NCBI GenBank assembly: GCA_036397095.1
Contig: DASWJQ010000080.1
Location: 1-8,003, forward strand
Source: DASWJQ01 sp036397095
Lineage (GTDB): Bacteria > Chloroflexota > Anaerolineae > Anaerolineales > E44-bin32
Reading direction: 5' to 3'
Length of the DNA: 8,003 nucleotides
Every line of letters starts with the position of its first letter. The first letter of the stretch is position 1. Below are positions 1 through 5,662 of the stretch, in pieces. The translations under genes and the position numbers were made by a program. The notes under the pieces were generated by a model that made no database searches, was not told where the DNA came from, and saw only the letters and a program-made list of their open reading frames with translations.

Positions 1-143
1 CCGACCGACTTGCCCGAGCCGGTCGTGCCGGCGATCAACAGATGCGGCATGCGCGCGAGGTCGGCGATGACCGGCTCGCCGCTGATATCCTTGCCGAGGC
101 CGAGAACGAGCCGCCCGGCATGCTTTTCGTAAGCCGGCGAATC
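1..143 (-). pseudogene. Fragment of a second FtsK/SpoIIIE translocase gene, inverted at the left edge
   Basis: Read on the minus strand, this stretch is open. It encodes, in order, a DSPAYEK segment (codons 143-123), a GLGKDISGEPVIADLARMPHLL segment, and the Walker A loop GTTGSGKSVG, running off the left edge. This is the well-known FtsK pattern just before and through the ATP-binding loop. The gene is therefore cut at its 5' side inside the window and continues to the left. It is not a copy of the plus-strand ftsK: the two match perfectly over 36 bp at the Walker A loop (2-37 against 179-214) but differ in codons and residues upstream (DLARMPHLL against DLASMPHLL). The GEPVIADLARMPHLLIAG wording resembles proteobacterial FtsK more than its neighbour does; this is an impression from memory of the family. 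It may belong to another genome joined by error, or to a paralogue split by rearrangement. Confidence 0.72.
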
Positions 144-214
144 GATCGTGGCCGACTTGGCTTCGATGCCCCACCTGCTGATCGCCGGCACGACCGGCTC
201 GGGCAAGTCGGTCG
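2..214. repeat. Imperfect inverted repeat formed by two ftsK Walker A regions
   Basis: Bases 2-37 are the exact reverse complement of 179-214 (36 bp), and similarity continues with mismatches toward the centre as far as the VADL codons. The arms encode the same conserved ATP-binding loop in opposite directions, so the repeat comes from homologous coding sequence and is not a transposon end. Confidence 0.85.
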
Positions 215-1173
215 CCATGACGGCGCTAGCCACCTGCCTGACGATGAACAACTCCCCGGCCGATCTGCGTTTGGTCATGATCGATCCCAAGATGGTCGAG
301 CTGCTGCGCTTCAACGGGCTGCCCCACCTGTACGGCAAGGTCGAAACCGATCTAGAGCGCATCGTTGGCGTGCTGCGCTGGTGCACGCTCGAAATGGACC
401 GGCGCTACCGCCTTCTGGAGGAAGGCCGGGCGCGCGATATCGACGCGTACAATCGCCGGCTGCGCGGCCCCGACCGGGCCAAACGACTTCCCCGGCTGGT
501 TGTCATGATGGACGAACTGGCCGACCTGATGATGATGGCACCCGACCAGACTGAACGAACCCTGGTCCGGCTGGCGCAGATGGCGCGGGCGGTCGGCATC
601 CACTTGGTGGTCGCCACCCAACGGCCCAGCACCGACATTGTTACCGGCCTGATTAAGGCCAACTTCCCGGCACGCATCTCGTTTGCCACCGCCTCCGGCA
701 TCGACTCACGCGTCATTCTTGACGTCCCCGGCGCCGAAACCTTGTTGGGGCGGGGCGATATGCTTTATCTTTCGGCCGAGGCTTCGGCGCCCGTCCGAAT
801 TCAGGGTGTCTACGTCAGCGATCCGGAAATCGAGCGGCTGATCAGCTTCTGGACCGAGCAGACCGAGCCGGCCGAAGCCGTCGAAATGGCGCCGCCATGG
901 GAAGAGCAGCTGGCACGCCAAGAGGTGCTCGACGAGCACGATGATCTGGTCGAGCAAGCCATCGAAGTCGTGCGCCAGGAGCGTGAGGCCAGCGCCTCAC
1001 TGCTGCAGCGCCGGCTGCGGATCGGGTATCCGCGGGCAGCCCGCTTGATGGATGAGTTGGAGGACCTGGGCGTGGTCGGCCGGGTCCAGTCAGGCGGCAA
1101 GACTCGAGAAGTATTGATCCATGAGGATGATGACCCATTGCTGCCCGGCGACGACGAGGCTGGCGAAGCTTGA
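148..1173 (+). CDS. ftsK: DNA translocase FtsK/SpoIIIE, C-terminal motor and gamma domains (5' truncated)
   Basis: FtsK is an ATP-driven double-stranded DNA pump at the division septum that clears and aligns chromosome ends. Visible here, counting from GTG 148: Walker A GTTGSGKS (14-21), the DPKMVEL motif (46-52), Walker B LVVMMDELADL (117-127), ATQRPSTDIVTGLIKANFPARISF (156-179), DVPGAETLLGRGDML (192-206), and a C-terminal winged-helix gamma domain (about 265-325) that in the family reads polar DNA sequences. The tail is acidic. A complete FtsK is usually 700-900 residues with N-terminal membrane helices; only about 341 are present. GTG 148 is unlikely to be a true start: FtsK similarity (AGESI) runs back to 133, where a TAA at 130-132 interrupts it, and to the left lies an inverted FtsK fragment. 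The gene has therefore lost its 5' half at this junction. Family assignment is very secure; the truncation may be an assembly effect. Confidence 0.95.
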   Translation: MADLASMPHLLIAGTTGSGKSVAMTALATCLTMNNSPADLRLVMIDPKMVELLRFNGLPHLYGKVETDLERIVGVLRWCTLEMDRRYRLLEEGRARDIDAYNRRLRGPDRAKRLPRLVVMMDELADLMMMAPDQTERTLVRLAQMARAVGIHLVVATQRPSTDIVTGLIKANFPARISFATASGIDSRVILDVPGAETLLGRGDMLYLSAEASAPVRIQGVYVSDPEIERLISFWTEQTEPAEAVEMAPPWEEQLARQEVLDEHDDLVEQAIEVVRQEREASASLLQRRLRIGYPRAARLMDELEDLGVVGRVQSGGKTREVLIHEDDDPLLPGDDEAGEA

Positions 1174-1198
1174 CAGTCACAACGGCGACCATTAGCAT
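1170..1198 (+). promoter_or_regulatory. Sigma-70-type promoter for the phosphatidyltransferase-lgt operon
   Basis: A perfect -35 TTGACA (1170-1175) overlaps the ftsK stop codon. It is followed after exactly 17 bp by TAGCAT (1193-1198), four of six matches to the -10 consensus. Transcription would start near 1205, about 20 bases before the next start codon. Position and spacing support it; no experimental evidence is available. Confidence 0.6.
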
Positions 1199-1214
1199 GG
1201 GCCAGCGCCCGACG

Positions 1215-1219
1215 AGGAG
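1215..1219 (+). promoter_or_regulatory. Ribosome binding site for the phosphatidyltransferase gene
   Basis: AGGAG lies six bases before ATG 1226, within the purine-rich run GAGGAGAGGTGA. It fixes that ATG as the start. Confidence 0.75.
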
Positions 1220-1225
1220 AGGTGA

Positions 1226-1852
1226 ATGCGAGCCAGTCCATCCGCGCCTGAAGCCCCAGCAACCCTGACCGATTTTCTCCGTGTTCATCTGCAGCATCTG
1301 CTCGATCCGGTTGCCTCCTTTCTGAACCGAATTGGGATTCAACCCAACACGGTCACGCTGCTGGGCCTGGCGGGCAATTTGGTCGGCGCGCTGTGGTTGA
1401 CTCAAGGGAAGTTTGCCCTGGGCGGCTTCATGGTGTTGCTGATGGGGCCGGTGGATGCGCTCGACGGGACGATGGCCCGGCTGCGGGGTGAGCCGTCCGA
1501 GTTTGGCGCCTTCGTTGACTCGGTGACCGATCGCTACAGCGAGCTGACGATCTATGGCGGCTTGCTGGTTTATGCCTTGGTGCATGCCGAGCTGACCCTT
1601 GCCTTCCTGGTCTTTCTGGCGGCGGCCGGATCGGTGCTGGTGTCCTACGTTCGGGCGCGCGGTGAAGCGTTGGGCTACTCGGTTAAGGGCGGAATGCTGA
1701 CGCGGGTCGAGCGCTACCTGGTGCTCGGACCGTGCTTGTTGTTCAATCTGCCATTGGTCGGCGTGGCCATTGTCGCCTTTCTGGCGAATGTGACCGCATT
1801 ACAGCGGGTGCTTCATGTGCGTCGGCAAGCCCGCCAGCAAATGGAGGCCTGA
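1226..1852 (+). CDS. CDP-alcohol phosphatidyltransferase family membrane enzyme
   Basis: This family moves a phosphatidyl group from a CDP-linked lipid to an alcohol (glycerol phosphate, inositol phosphate or similar) in the inner membrane, releasing CMP. The protein has 208 residues, a normal length. It carries the complete signature D-x2-D-G-x2-A-R-x8-G-x3-D-x3-D: D77, D80, G81, A84, R85, G94, D98, D102. These aspartates hold the catalytic divalent metals. Hydrophobic segments near 43-57, 63-75, 108-119, 124-141 and 165-188 fit a six-helix fold that includes the motif helix. A YVRARGEALG stretch (141-150) followed by TRVERYLVL (159-167) resembles inositol-phosphate-type synthases as much as PgsA, so the acceptor alcohol cannot be named. 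It has its own promoter and a clear ribosome binding site, and lies five bases upstream of lgt, which consumes phosphatidylglycerol; the pair makes sense as a phospholipid/lipoprotein unit. Confidence 0.9.
   Translation: MRASPSAPEAPATLTDFLRVHLQHLLDPVASFLNRIGIQPNTVTLLGLAGNLVGALWLTQGKFALGGFMVLLMGPVDALDGTMARLRGEPSEFGAFVDSVTDRYSELTIYGGLLVYALVHAELTLAFLVFLAAAGSVLVSYVRARGEALGYSVKGGMLTRVERYLVLGPCLLFNLPLVGVAIVAFLANVTALQRVLHVRRQARQQMEA
1843..1847 (+). promoter_or_regulatory. Ribosome binding site for lgt, inside the preceding gene
   Basis: GGAGG lies within the last codons of the phosphatidyltransferase gene, ten bases before ATG 1858. It favours ATG 1858 over an in-frame start far upstream inside the other gene, and implies translation linked to the upstream gene. 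Confidence 0.7.
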
Positions 1853-1857
1853 ACAGC

Positions 1858-2682
1858 ATGTCCTTCGGTCCCTACGGCATTCAGATCGGTCCCTTGACCT
1901 TCCACTACTACGGCCTGTTGATCATGACCGGGGCCGTCATTGGGACGTTCCTGGCGCGCAGATTGCTGCTTGAGCGCGGGGTCAAAGACCCCGACATTGT
2001 CTGGGATGCCTTGATCTGGGCCCTGGTCTTCGGGGTCATCGGCGCCCGGCTGTACCACGTTTTCACCCCGTCTAAAAGCCTGCTTGAAGCCGGCATAGAC
2101 ACCCGCTACTACTTGACGCACCCAATCGACCTGATTGCGGCCTGGAACGGCGGCCTGGGCATGCCCGGCGCCATCATTGGCGGCGCCATCGGCCTGTGGA
2201 TCTTCACGCGGCGCAACAACCTCGATATCCGCATACTGCTGGACGTGGCCGCACCGGCCACGGCCTTTGGTCAGGCGTTGGGGCGGTGGGGCAATTTCAT
2301 CAACCAGGAGTTGTATGGCCCGCCAACCGACCTGCCATGGGGCATTTACATCCGCCCCGAAAACCGGTTGGAGGGGTTTGAGACGTTCGAGCGGTTCCAT
2401 CCATTGTTTTTGTATGAATCGTTGTGGAACCTGGCCAATGTCGTCCTGCTTGTCTGGCTGTACCGGAAATACCCCAATCGCCTTAAGCCAGGCGACCTGT
2501 TCCTCATCTATCTGATCAGCTATCCGCTGGGGCGCTTCCTGCTCGAGTTCCTGCGCATCGACTACGTGCCGCTGTTCGGCATCAATTTCAACCAGATTGT
2601 GATGCTGTTGGTGGCCCTGGCCAGCGCTGGCTTCCTGTACTGGCGCCATCGACAACCAGCCTCGACCCCCGTCGAGTCCTAG
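1858..2682 (+). CDS. lgt: Prolipoprotein diacylglyceryl transferase
   Basis: Lgt transfers diacylglycerol from phosphatidylglycerol to the lipobox cysteine of exported prolipoproteins, the first step of lipoprotein maturation in the inner membrane. The 274-residue length and about seven hydrophobic segments fit the family. Recognisable blocks: FHYYGLLIMTG (15-25), WNGGLGMPGAIIGG (96-109), GQALGRWGNFINQELYG (138-154) containing the conserved R143, N146, N149 and E151, HPLFLYES (181-188), and PLGRFLLEFLRID (223-235) with the second conserved arginine region. The position matching the E. coli catalytic His103 of the HGG motif is Pro103 here; some Gram-positive-type Lgt proteins also lack that histidine, so activity is still likely. 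The start at ATG 1858 is set by the GGAGG site and by the Lgt N-terminus; it follows the previous stop by five bases. A lipoprotein substrate candidate is encoded less than 2 kb away on the other strand. Confidence 0.95.
   Translation: MSFGPYGIQIGPLTFHYYGLLIMTGAVIGTFLARRLLLERGVKDPDIVWDALIWALVFGVIGARLYHVFTPSKSLLEAGIDTRYYLTHPIDLIAAWNGGLGMPGAIIGGAIGLWIFTRRNNLDIRILLDVAAPATAFGQALGRWGNFINQELYGPPTDLPWGIYIRPENRLEGFETFERFHPLFLYESLWNLANVVLLVWLYRKYPNRLKPGDLFLIYLISYPLGRFLLEFLRIDYVPLFGINFNQIVMLLVALASAGFLYWRHRQPASTPVES
2661..2676. other. Perfect hairpin at the 3' end of lgt
   Basis: CTCGAC and GTCGAG form a 6-bp stem around a CCCC loop, 6 bases before the end of lgt and between two convergent genes (the minus-strand peptidase gene ends at 2708). 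There is no T-tract on either side, so it is not a standard intrinsic terminator. It is the only hairpin found at this convergent junction, but it may be a coincidence of GC-rich coding sequence. Confidence 0.3.
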
Positions 2683-2707
2683 CACCCAACCCCCCGGGCG
2701 CAGTTGA

Positions 2708-3619
2708 TCAGAAATCGAGGACTGGCGGTCCTTCGTCGTTTGACGGCGGCTGCCAGTTCAGCAATGTCAAGAGCACCCGCAGGTTGGGCAGGTAGTCGAT
2801 CGAATGGTGGGTGGTCAGTTCGATGTCGACCGAGCTGATTCCATTGGCCGCCGCCCAGTCGGTCAGCGAACCGGTGTATTCACAGCCGGTGTCGATCGGG
2901 GGGTAAGGGTAGTCCGTGACCTCGGCGACGGCTTCGGCTAGGCTGACCGATCCGGCAAAGGCCGGCCGGCCGCCATCGAAGATGCCCAGCGCCGCGCTGT
3001 GATAGCTGATCAGTGCTTCGATGTGCTGCGAGAGCAGGAAGCGAGCAAGCGCCTTGCTCTCGGGTTCTGACAAAGGATGGGTTCCGCCGCCGATCGGCAG
3101 GTGATTCCAGCAGCCGGCCGGTTTCCAACTCTCTTGCCAATTGTGGGGAAAGTTGCGGTTGAGGTCAACGCCGTTGTCGTTGGCCCGGCCATCGTAGCCG
3201 CGTGAGCGGGCCCCGCCGTCGGGGTTGAGGGACGTCAGAAAATACAGGCTGACCTCGGGCGGCACGACTCCTGGTCGTTGGCGGACGAACTCGAGAAGCT
3301 CTTCGGCCAGGCCAATCGTGTTCCATTCATAACCGCCATGGATACCGGCCACGATCATACGGTGGCTGGCGCCTTCGCCAAAGCGGTAGACGATCAGCGG
3401 GCGTCCGCCGACCGAATTGCCGATCAGTGTCGACTTGGCGACGCCGTCCAGATCAGTCCGCCATTGGTAGCGGGCCTGCCTGGCTGGCGTCGCCGGGGGG
3501 AGCTCGTCGGCCGCAACCGCCTCAGGGCTGAGGGCGACCAGGCCGGCGAGCAGAACCAGGCCGCCGAGCAGCCCGACCCACAGGCTGCGCCGAACGCCCG
3601 ATCGTCCAGTGGTTGGCAT
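2708..3619 (-). CDS. Exported M14-family zinc carboxypeptidase
   Basis: M14 enzymes are metal-dependent carboxypeptidases; relatives trim ordinary peptides or peptidoglycan peptides. With the start at 3619 the protein has 303 residues: a basic N-terminus with RR (10-11), a hydrophobic segment (13-30) and a likely signal cleavage near AVA-ADE (about 35-38), so it acts outside the cytoplasm. The catalytic set is complete: H94 and E98 (GIHGGYE), R140 in ARSRGYDGR, N154-R155 in DLNRNF, H207 (SYHSA) as the third zinc ligand, and E267 (DIELTTH) as the catalytic glutamate. Two cysteines (170, 246) could pair. The start is chosen because its ATG overlaps the upstream stop as TGATG, with an AGGTGGA site just before; an in-frame start at 3643 would overlap the upstream gene by 25 bases. 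The substrate cannot be read from sequence. It follows the lipoprotein gene in one operon, so the two probably act together at the cell surface. Confidence 0.9.
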   Translation of the reverse strand: MPTTGRSGVRRSLWVGLLGGLVLLAGLVALSPEAVAADELPPATPARQARYQWRTDLDGVAKSTLIGNSVGGRPLIVYRFGEGASHRMIVAGIHGGYEWNTIGLAEELLEFVRQRPGVVPPEVSLYFLTSLNPDGGARSRGYDGRANDNGVDLNRNFPHNWQESWKPAGCWNHLPIGGGTHPLSEPESKALARFLLSQHIEALISYHSAALGIFDGGRPAFAGSVSLAEAVAEVTDYPYPPIDTGCEYTGSLTDWAAANGISSVDIELTTHHSIDYLPNLRVLLTLLNWQPPSNDEGPPVLDF

Positions 3620-3621
3620 CA
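3617..3621 (-). promoter_or_regulatory. TGATG stop-start overlap coupling the lipoprotein and peptidase genes
   Basis: On the minus strand the TGA of the lipoprotein gene (3621-3619) shares its last base with the ATG of the peptidase gene (3619-3617). A purine-rich AGGTGGA lies a few bases upstream. This arrangement usually means translational coupling with matched output of the two proteins. Confidence 0.75.
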
Positions 3622-4614
3622 CGGGCTCCACCTGGGCTGCCAATCACAATACGCATTGTCGGTCAAGCGAACGCGGACGCCGGTCTGCCACTCCATTAGG
3701 TAGATTTCACACCCATTCTCATCCCCATACCGGTCAGCATAGGATGTGTAGACAATCCAGCGGCTGTCAGGTGAAAAGCTCGGCGCCAGATTGTTGCCGC
3801 CGTCTGTCACCTGGCGTAAGTTGCTCCCACTAGGATCAAGGATCAGGATCTCCCGGCTCCATGGCCCGCCGGCGTAGGTCGCCAGCCAGGCGCCATCCGC
3901 CGACCAATCGCTCCGGCCCCGCAGCCCGTCAAGCTGGGTAATGCGCTCGAGTTGGCTGCCGTCGGGCCGAATTCGCCAGAGTTGGATCGTGCCCTCCCGC
4001 TCCGAAGCGTGCAAAATCCATGCCCCATCCGGGGACCAAGTAGCGTCCCAACTGTTGCCGGCAAAGCGGCGTGGATTGGCGCCGCTGCGATCCATCAGCC
4101 ACAGCTCGGCCCCCGTCAGCGGGATGTGTGTGAAGGCGATCGTGCTTCCGTCGGGTGAGATGGCTGGTGCAAAGGCCTCGCCGAGTTGGGTCAATCGGAT
4201 CGGGGTGCCGGCCAACGGCTGCTCATAGATCTCATGCGGGCCGTCCGGATTGGCCGAGTACACCACCGACGTCCCGTCGGGCGCCCATTCCGGATAGAAG
4301 TGATCGGCTGCGTCGACCATGGTCAGCCGCTGCAGGTTACTGCCATCGGGCCGCATCCAACAGATTTGGTTGCGCAGGGAGTCCGCAAACAACTGGCAGG
4401 TGAAGACGATGGCGCCTTGGTCCGGGGGCCGGCTGTCGGTCGGCAGCGGGCTGGGTTCGGCGGTAGGCGGTGCCGGGGTCGGGGACGCGGTCGGCGGCGG
4501 CACCGTCGGCAGTGGCTCGAACTGAGGGGTGGGCCGATTGCAGTTGGCCAGGAAGCCAGCGGCAACGAGCCAGCAAAGCAGAAGCGGGAGCGGTCTGGCG
4601 CTGATGCCTTTCAC
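3619..4614 (-). CDS. Lipoprotein with Pro/Thr linker and TolB/WD40-like beta-propeller
   Basis: The 331-residue product begins with a signal sequence (about 7-24) ending in F-L-A-N-C, so C25 would be the lipidated cysteine. Asn just before the cysteine is unusual (Ala, Gly or Ser is normal). Residues 28-65 form a Pro/Thr/Ser-rich linker (PTASPTPAPPTAEPSP) of the kind that holds a domain off the membrane. The rest is a propeller of TolB-type (PD40) blades with the repeating ...xWSPDGxxIxxxS pattern: EWAPDGTSVVYS, AISPDGSTIAFT, TWSPDGAWILHA, DWSADGAWLATY, SFSPDSRWIVYT, and a closing PRWSP at the C-terminus, giving about six blades. Blades are separated by GSNLxRLT/LRQVT-type strands. The role is probably binding, not catalysis; the ligand is unknown. 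It starts at GTG 4614 with no clear ribosome binding site, next to a -10 element. It is coupled by TGATG to the exported M14 peptidase, suggesting a surface peptide-handling pair. Confidence 0.87.
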   Translation of the reverse strand: MKGISARPLPLLLCWLVAAGFLANCNRPTPQFEPLPTVPPPTASPTPAPPTAEPSPLPTDSRPPDQGAIVFTCQLFADSLRNQICWMRPDGSNLQRLTMVDAADHFYPEWAPDGTSVVYSANPDGPHEIYEQPLAGTPIRLTQLGEAFAPAISPDGSTIAFTHIPLTGAELWLMDRSGANPRRFAGNSWDATWSPDGAWILHASEREGTIQLWRIRPDGSQLERITQLDGLRGRSDWSADGAWLATYAGGPWSREILILDPSGSNLRQVTDGGNNLAPSFSPDSRWIVYTSYADRYGDENGCEIYLMEWQTGVRVRLTDNAYCDWQPRWSP

Positions 4615-4620
4615 GGGTCC

Positions 4621-4629
4621 ATGCTAGCA
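4621..4629 (-). promoter_or_regulatory. Putative extended -10 promoter for the lipoprotein-peptidase operon
   Basis: On the minus strand TGCTAGCAT places a TG dinucleotide one base before TAGCAT (4626-4621). Six bases separate it from GTG 4614, so transcription would begin at about the start codon. No good -35 is visible 17 bp upstream, and TAGCAT matches only four of six consensus positions, but the same hexamer serves the strong promoter at 1170-1198. Confidence 0.4.
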
Positions 4630-4673
4630 CGTTCCGCCTTGCCTGGCTGCCGGCGGCTAGGAAGGGCGGGCGA

Positions 4674-4703
4674 TTGTGCCCGGTTGAACCCGACTGCTAT
4701 AAT
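4674..4703 (+). promoter_or_regulatory. Extended -10 promoter for the ABC exporter operon
   Basis: A perfect TATAAT (4698-4703) preceded by TGC makes an extended -10. TTGTGC (4674-4679) at 18 bp is a fair -35. Transcription would start near 4710, only about eight bases before ATG 4718, so the message would be almost leaderless. It is the best -10 in the window. Confidence 0.65.
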
Positions 4704-4717
4704 GCGCCGACTTGGCC

Positions 4718-5662
4718 ATGCAACCCATGATCGATGCCGTCGGATTGACCAAAGAGTTCGACACCTTGACCGCTGTCAAGGATCTGAACTTGCGTGTAGC
4801 CGAAGGCGAAATCCTGGCGCTGCTGGGACCCAACGGCGCCGGCAAGACGACCACCATCCGCATGCTGGCTTCGATCCTCCAACCTACGTCAGGCCTGGCC
4901 ACAGTCGCCGGGTTCGATGTCGGGACCCAGCCGGAGCAGGTGCGGCGCAACGTCGGTTTGTTGACCGAACACCACGGCCTGTATACCCGCATGCGTTCCG
5001 CCGATTACCTAACTTACTTCGGTCAGATCTATGGGCTCGACCGCCGGCTGCTGCCTGGGCGGGTCGATCACCTGATCGCCACCTTCGATCTGGACTCCAG
5101 CCGCCAGCTTCGCCTGGGCCAATACTCGCGCGGGATGCGTCAGAAGCTGGCCCTGGCGCGGGCGCTTTTGCATGACCCACCCGTCCTGCTGCTCGACGAG
5201 CCAACGTCGGCCATGGATCCGGCCAGCGCTCGGCTCGTACGCCAGTCGATCAGCGATCTGCGCTCGAGCCGGCGGGCGATAGTGGTCTGCACTCACAACC
5301 TGGCCGAAGCCGAAGGGCTGGCCGATCGCATCGCCATCATCCGCCAGGGTCAATTGATCGCCAGCGGGAGCCCGCCGGAGCTCAAGCAGGCCCTGCTGGG
5401 GGATCCGATCATGGAAGTGCGCACTGCCAGTGACCTGAACGGCAACCTGTCCAGCCTGCCACCGGAGCTGGCTGAACTTCAATCCGGCGATCGCTGGATC
5501 CGCTATCGCACCCACGACCCGGCACATCTCAATCCACGCGTCTTGCGCGCCTTGGATCGGGTGGGCGTGGAAGTCGTCACGTTGTCGGAGGTCGGTCGAA
5601 CGCTCGAGGACGTCTATCTCGAAGTTGTCGGCCATGCTGAGCGCCAGGCGGGGGCGGCGTGA
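4718..5662 (+). CDS. ABC transporter ATP-binding protein (ABC-2/NatA-like)
   Basis: This is the cytoplasmic ATPase of an ABC exporter. Counting from ATG 4718 (314 residues): Walker A GPNGAGKTT (37-45), the Q-loop region reads LLTEHHGLY (81-89) with Glu where Gln is usual, as in many NatA/CcmA-type proteins, signature YSRGM (136-140) in place of LSGGQ, Walker B VLLLDEP (156-162), D-loop SAMDP (164-168) and switch histidine H193 (CTHNLAEAE). Residues about 230-305 form the extra C-terminal domain common in NatA-type ATPases, ending in TLEDVYLEVVG. Possible starts are TTG 4712, ATG 4718 and ATG 4727; none has a ribosome binding site, and the promoter at 4698-4703 makes a nearly leaderless message likely. 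The gene overlaps the permease gene by four bases (GTGA), so the two are surely partners. Substrate is unknown. Confidence 0.93.
   Translation: MQPMIDAVGLTKEFDTLTAVKDLNLRVAEGEILALLGPNGAGKTTTIRMLASILQPTSGLATVAGFDVGTQPEQVRRNVGLLTEHHGLYTRMRSADYLTYFGQIYGLDRRLLPGRVDHLIATFDLDSSRQLRLGQYSRGMRQKLALARALLHDPPVLLLDEPTSAMDPASARLVRQSISDLRSSRRAIVVCTHNLAEAEGLADRIAIIRQGQLIASGSPPELKQALLGDPIMEVRTASDLNGNLSSLPPELAELQSGDRWIRYRTHDPAHLNPRVLRALDRVGVEVVTLSEVGRTLEDVYLEVVGHAERQAGAA

Noticed and set aside
2..214. Inverted repeat as the end of an insertion sequence
   Set aside because: Both arms encode the FtsK Walker A loop; there is no transposase and no target-site duplication.
842..1585. Minus-strand open frame of about 247 codons spanning the end of ftsK and the phosphatidyltransferase
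   Set aside because: It crosses two real plus-strand genes and their promoter and has low-complexity composition; it is a by-product of high GC content.
1813..2685. Long open frame on the minus strand opposite lgt (about 290 codons)
   Set aside because: It mirrors the codon pattern of lgt, is rich in Gln/Arg/Gly without any recognisable motif, and lacks a ribosome binding site. The plus strand carries an unmistakable Lgt.
4186..5175. Plus-strand open frame of about 329 codons across the divergent intergenic region
   Set aside because: It overlaps the lipoprotein gene in antisense and the ABC ATPase in another frame, and contains no domain. Both overlapped genes have clear family motifs.
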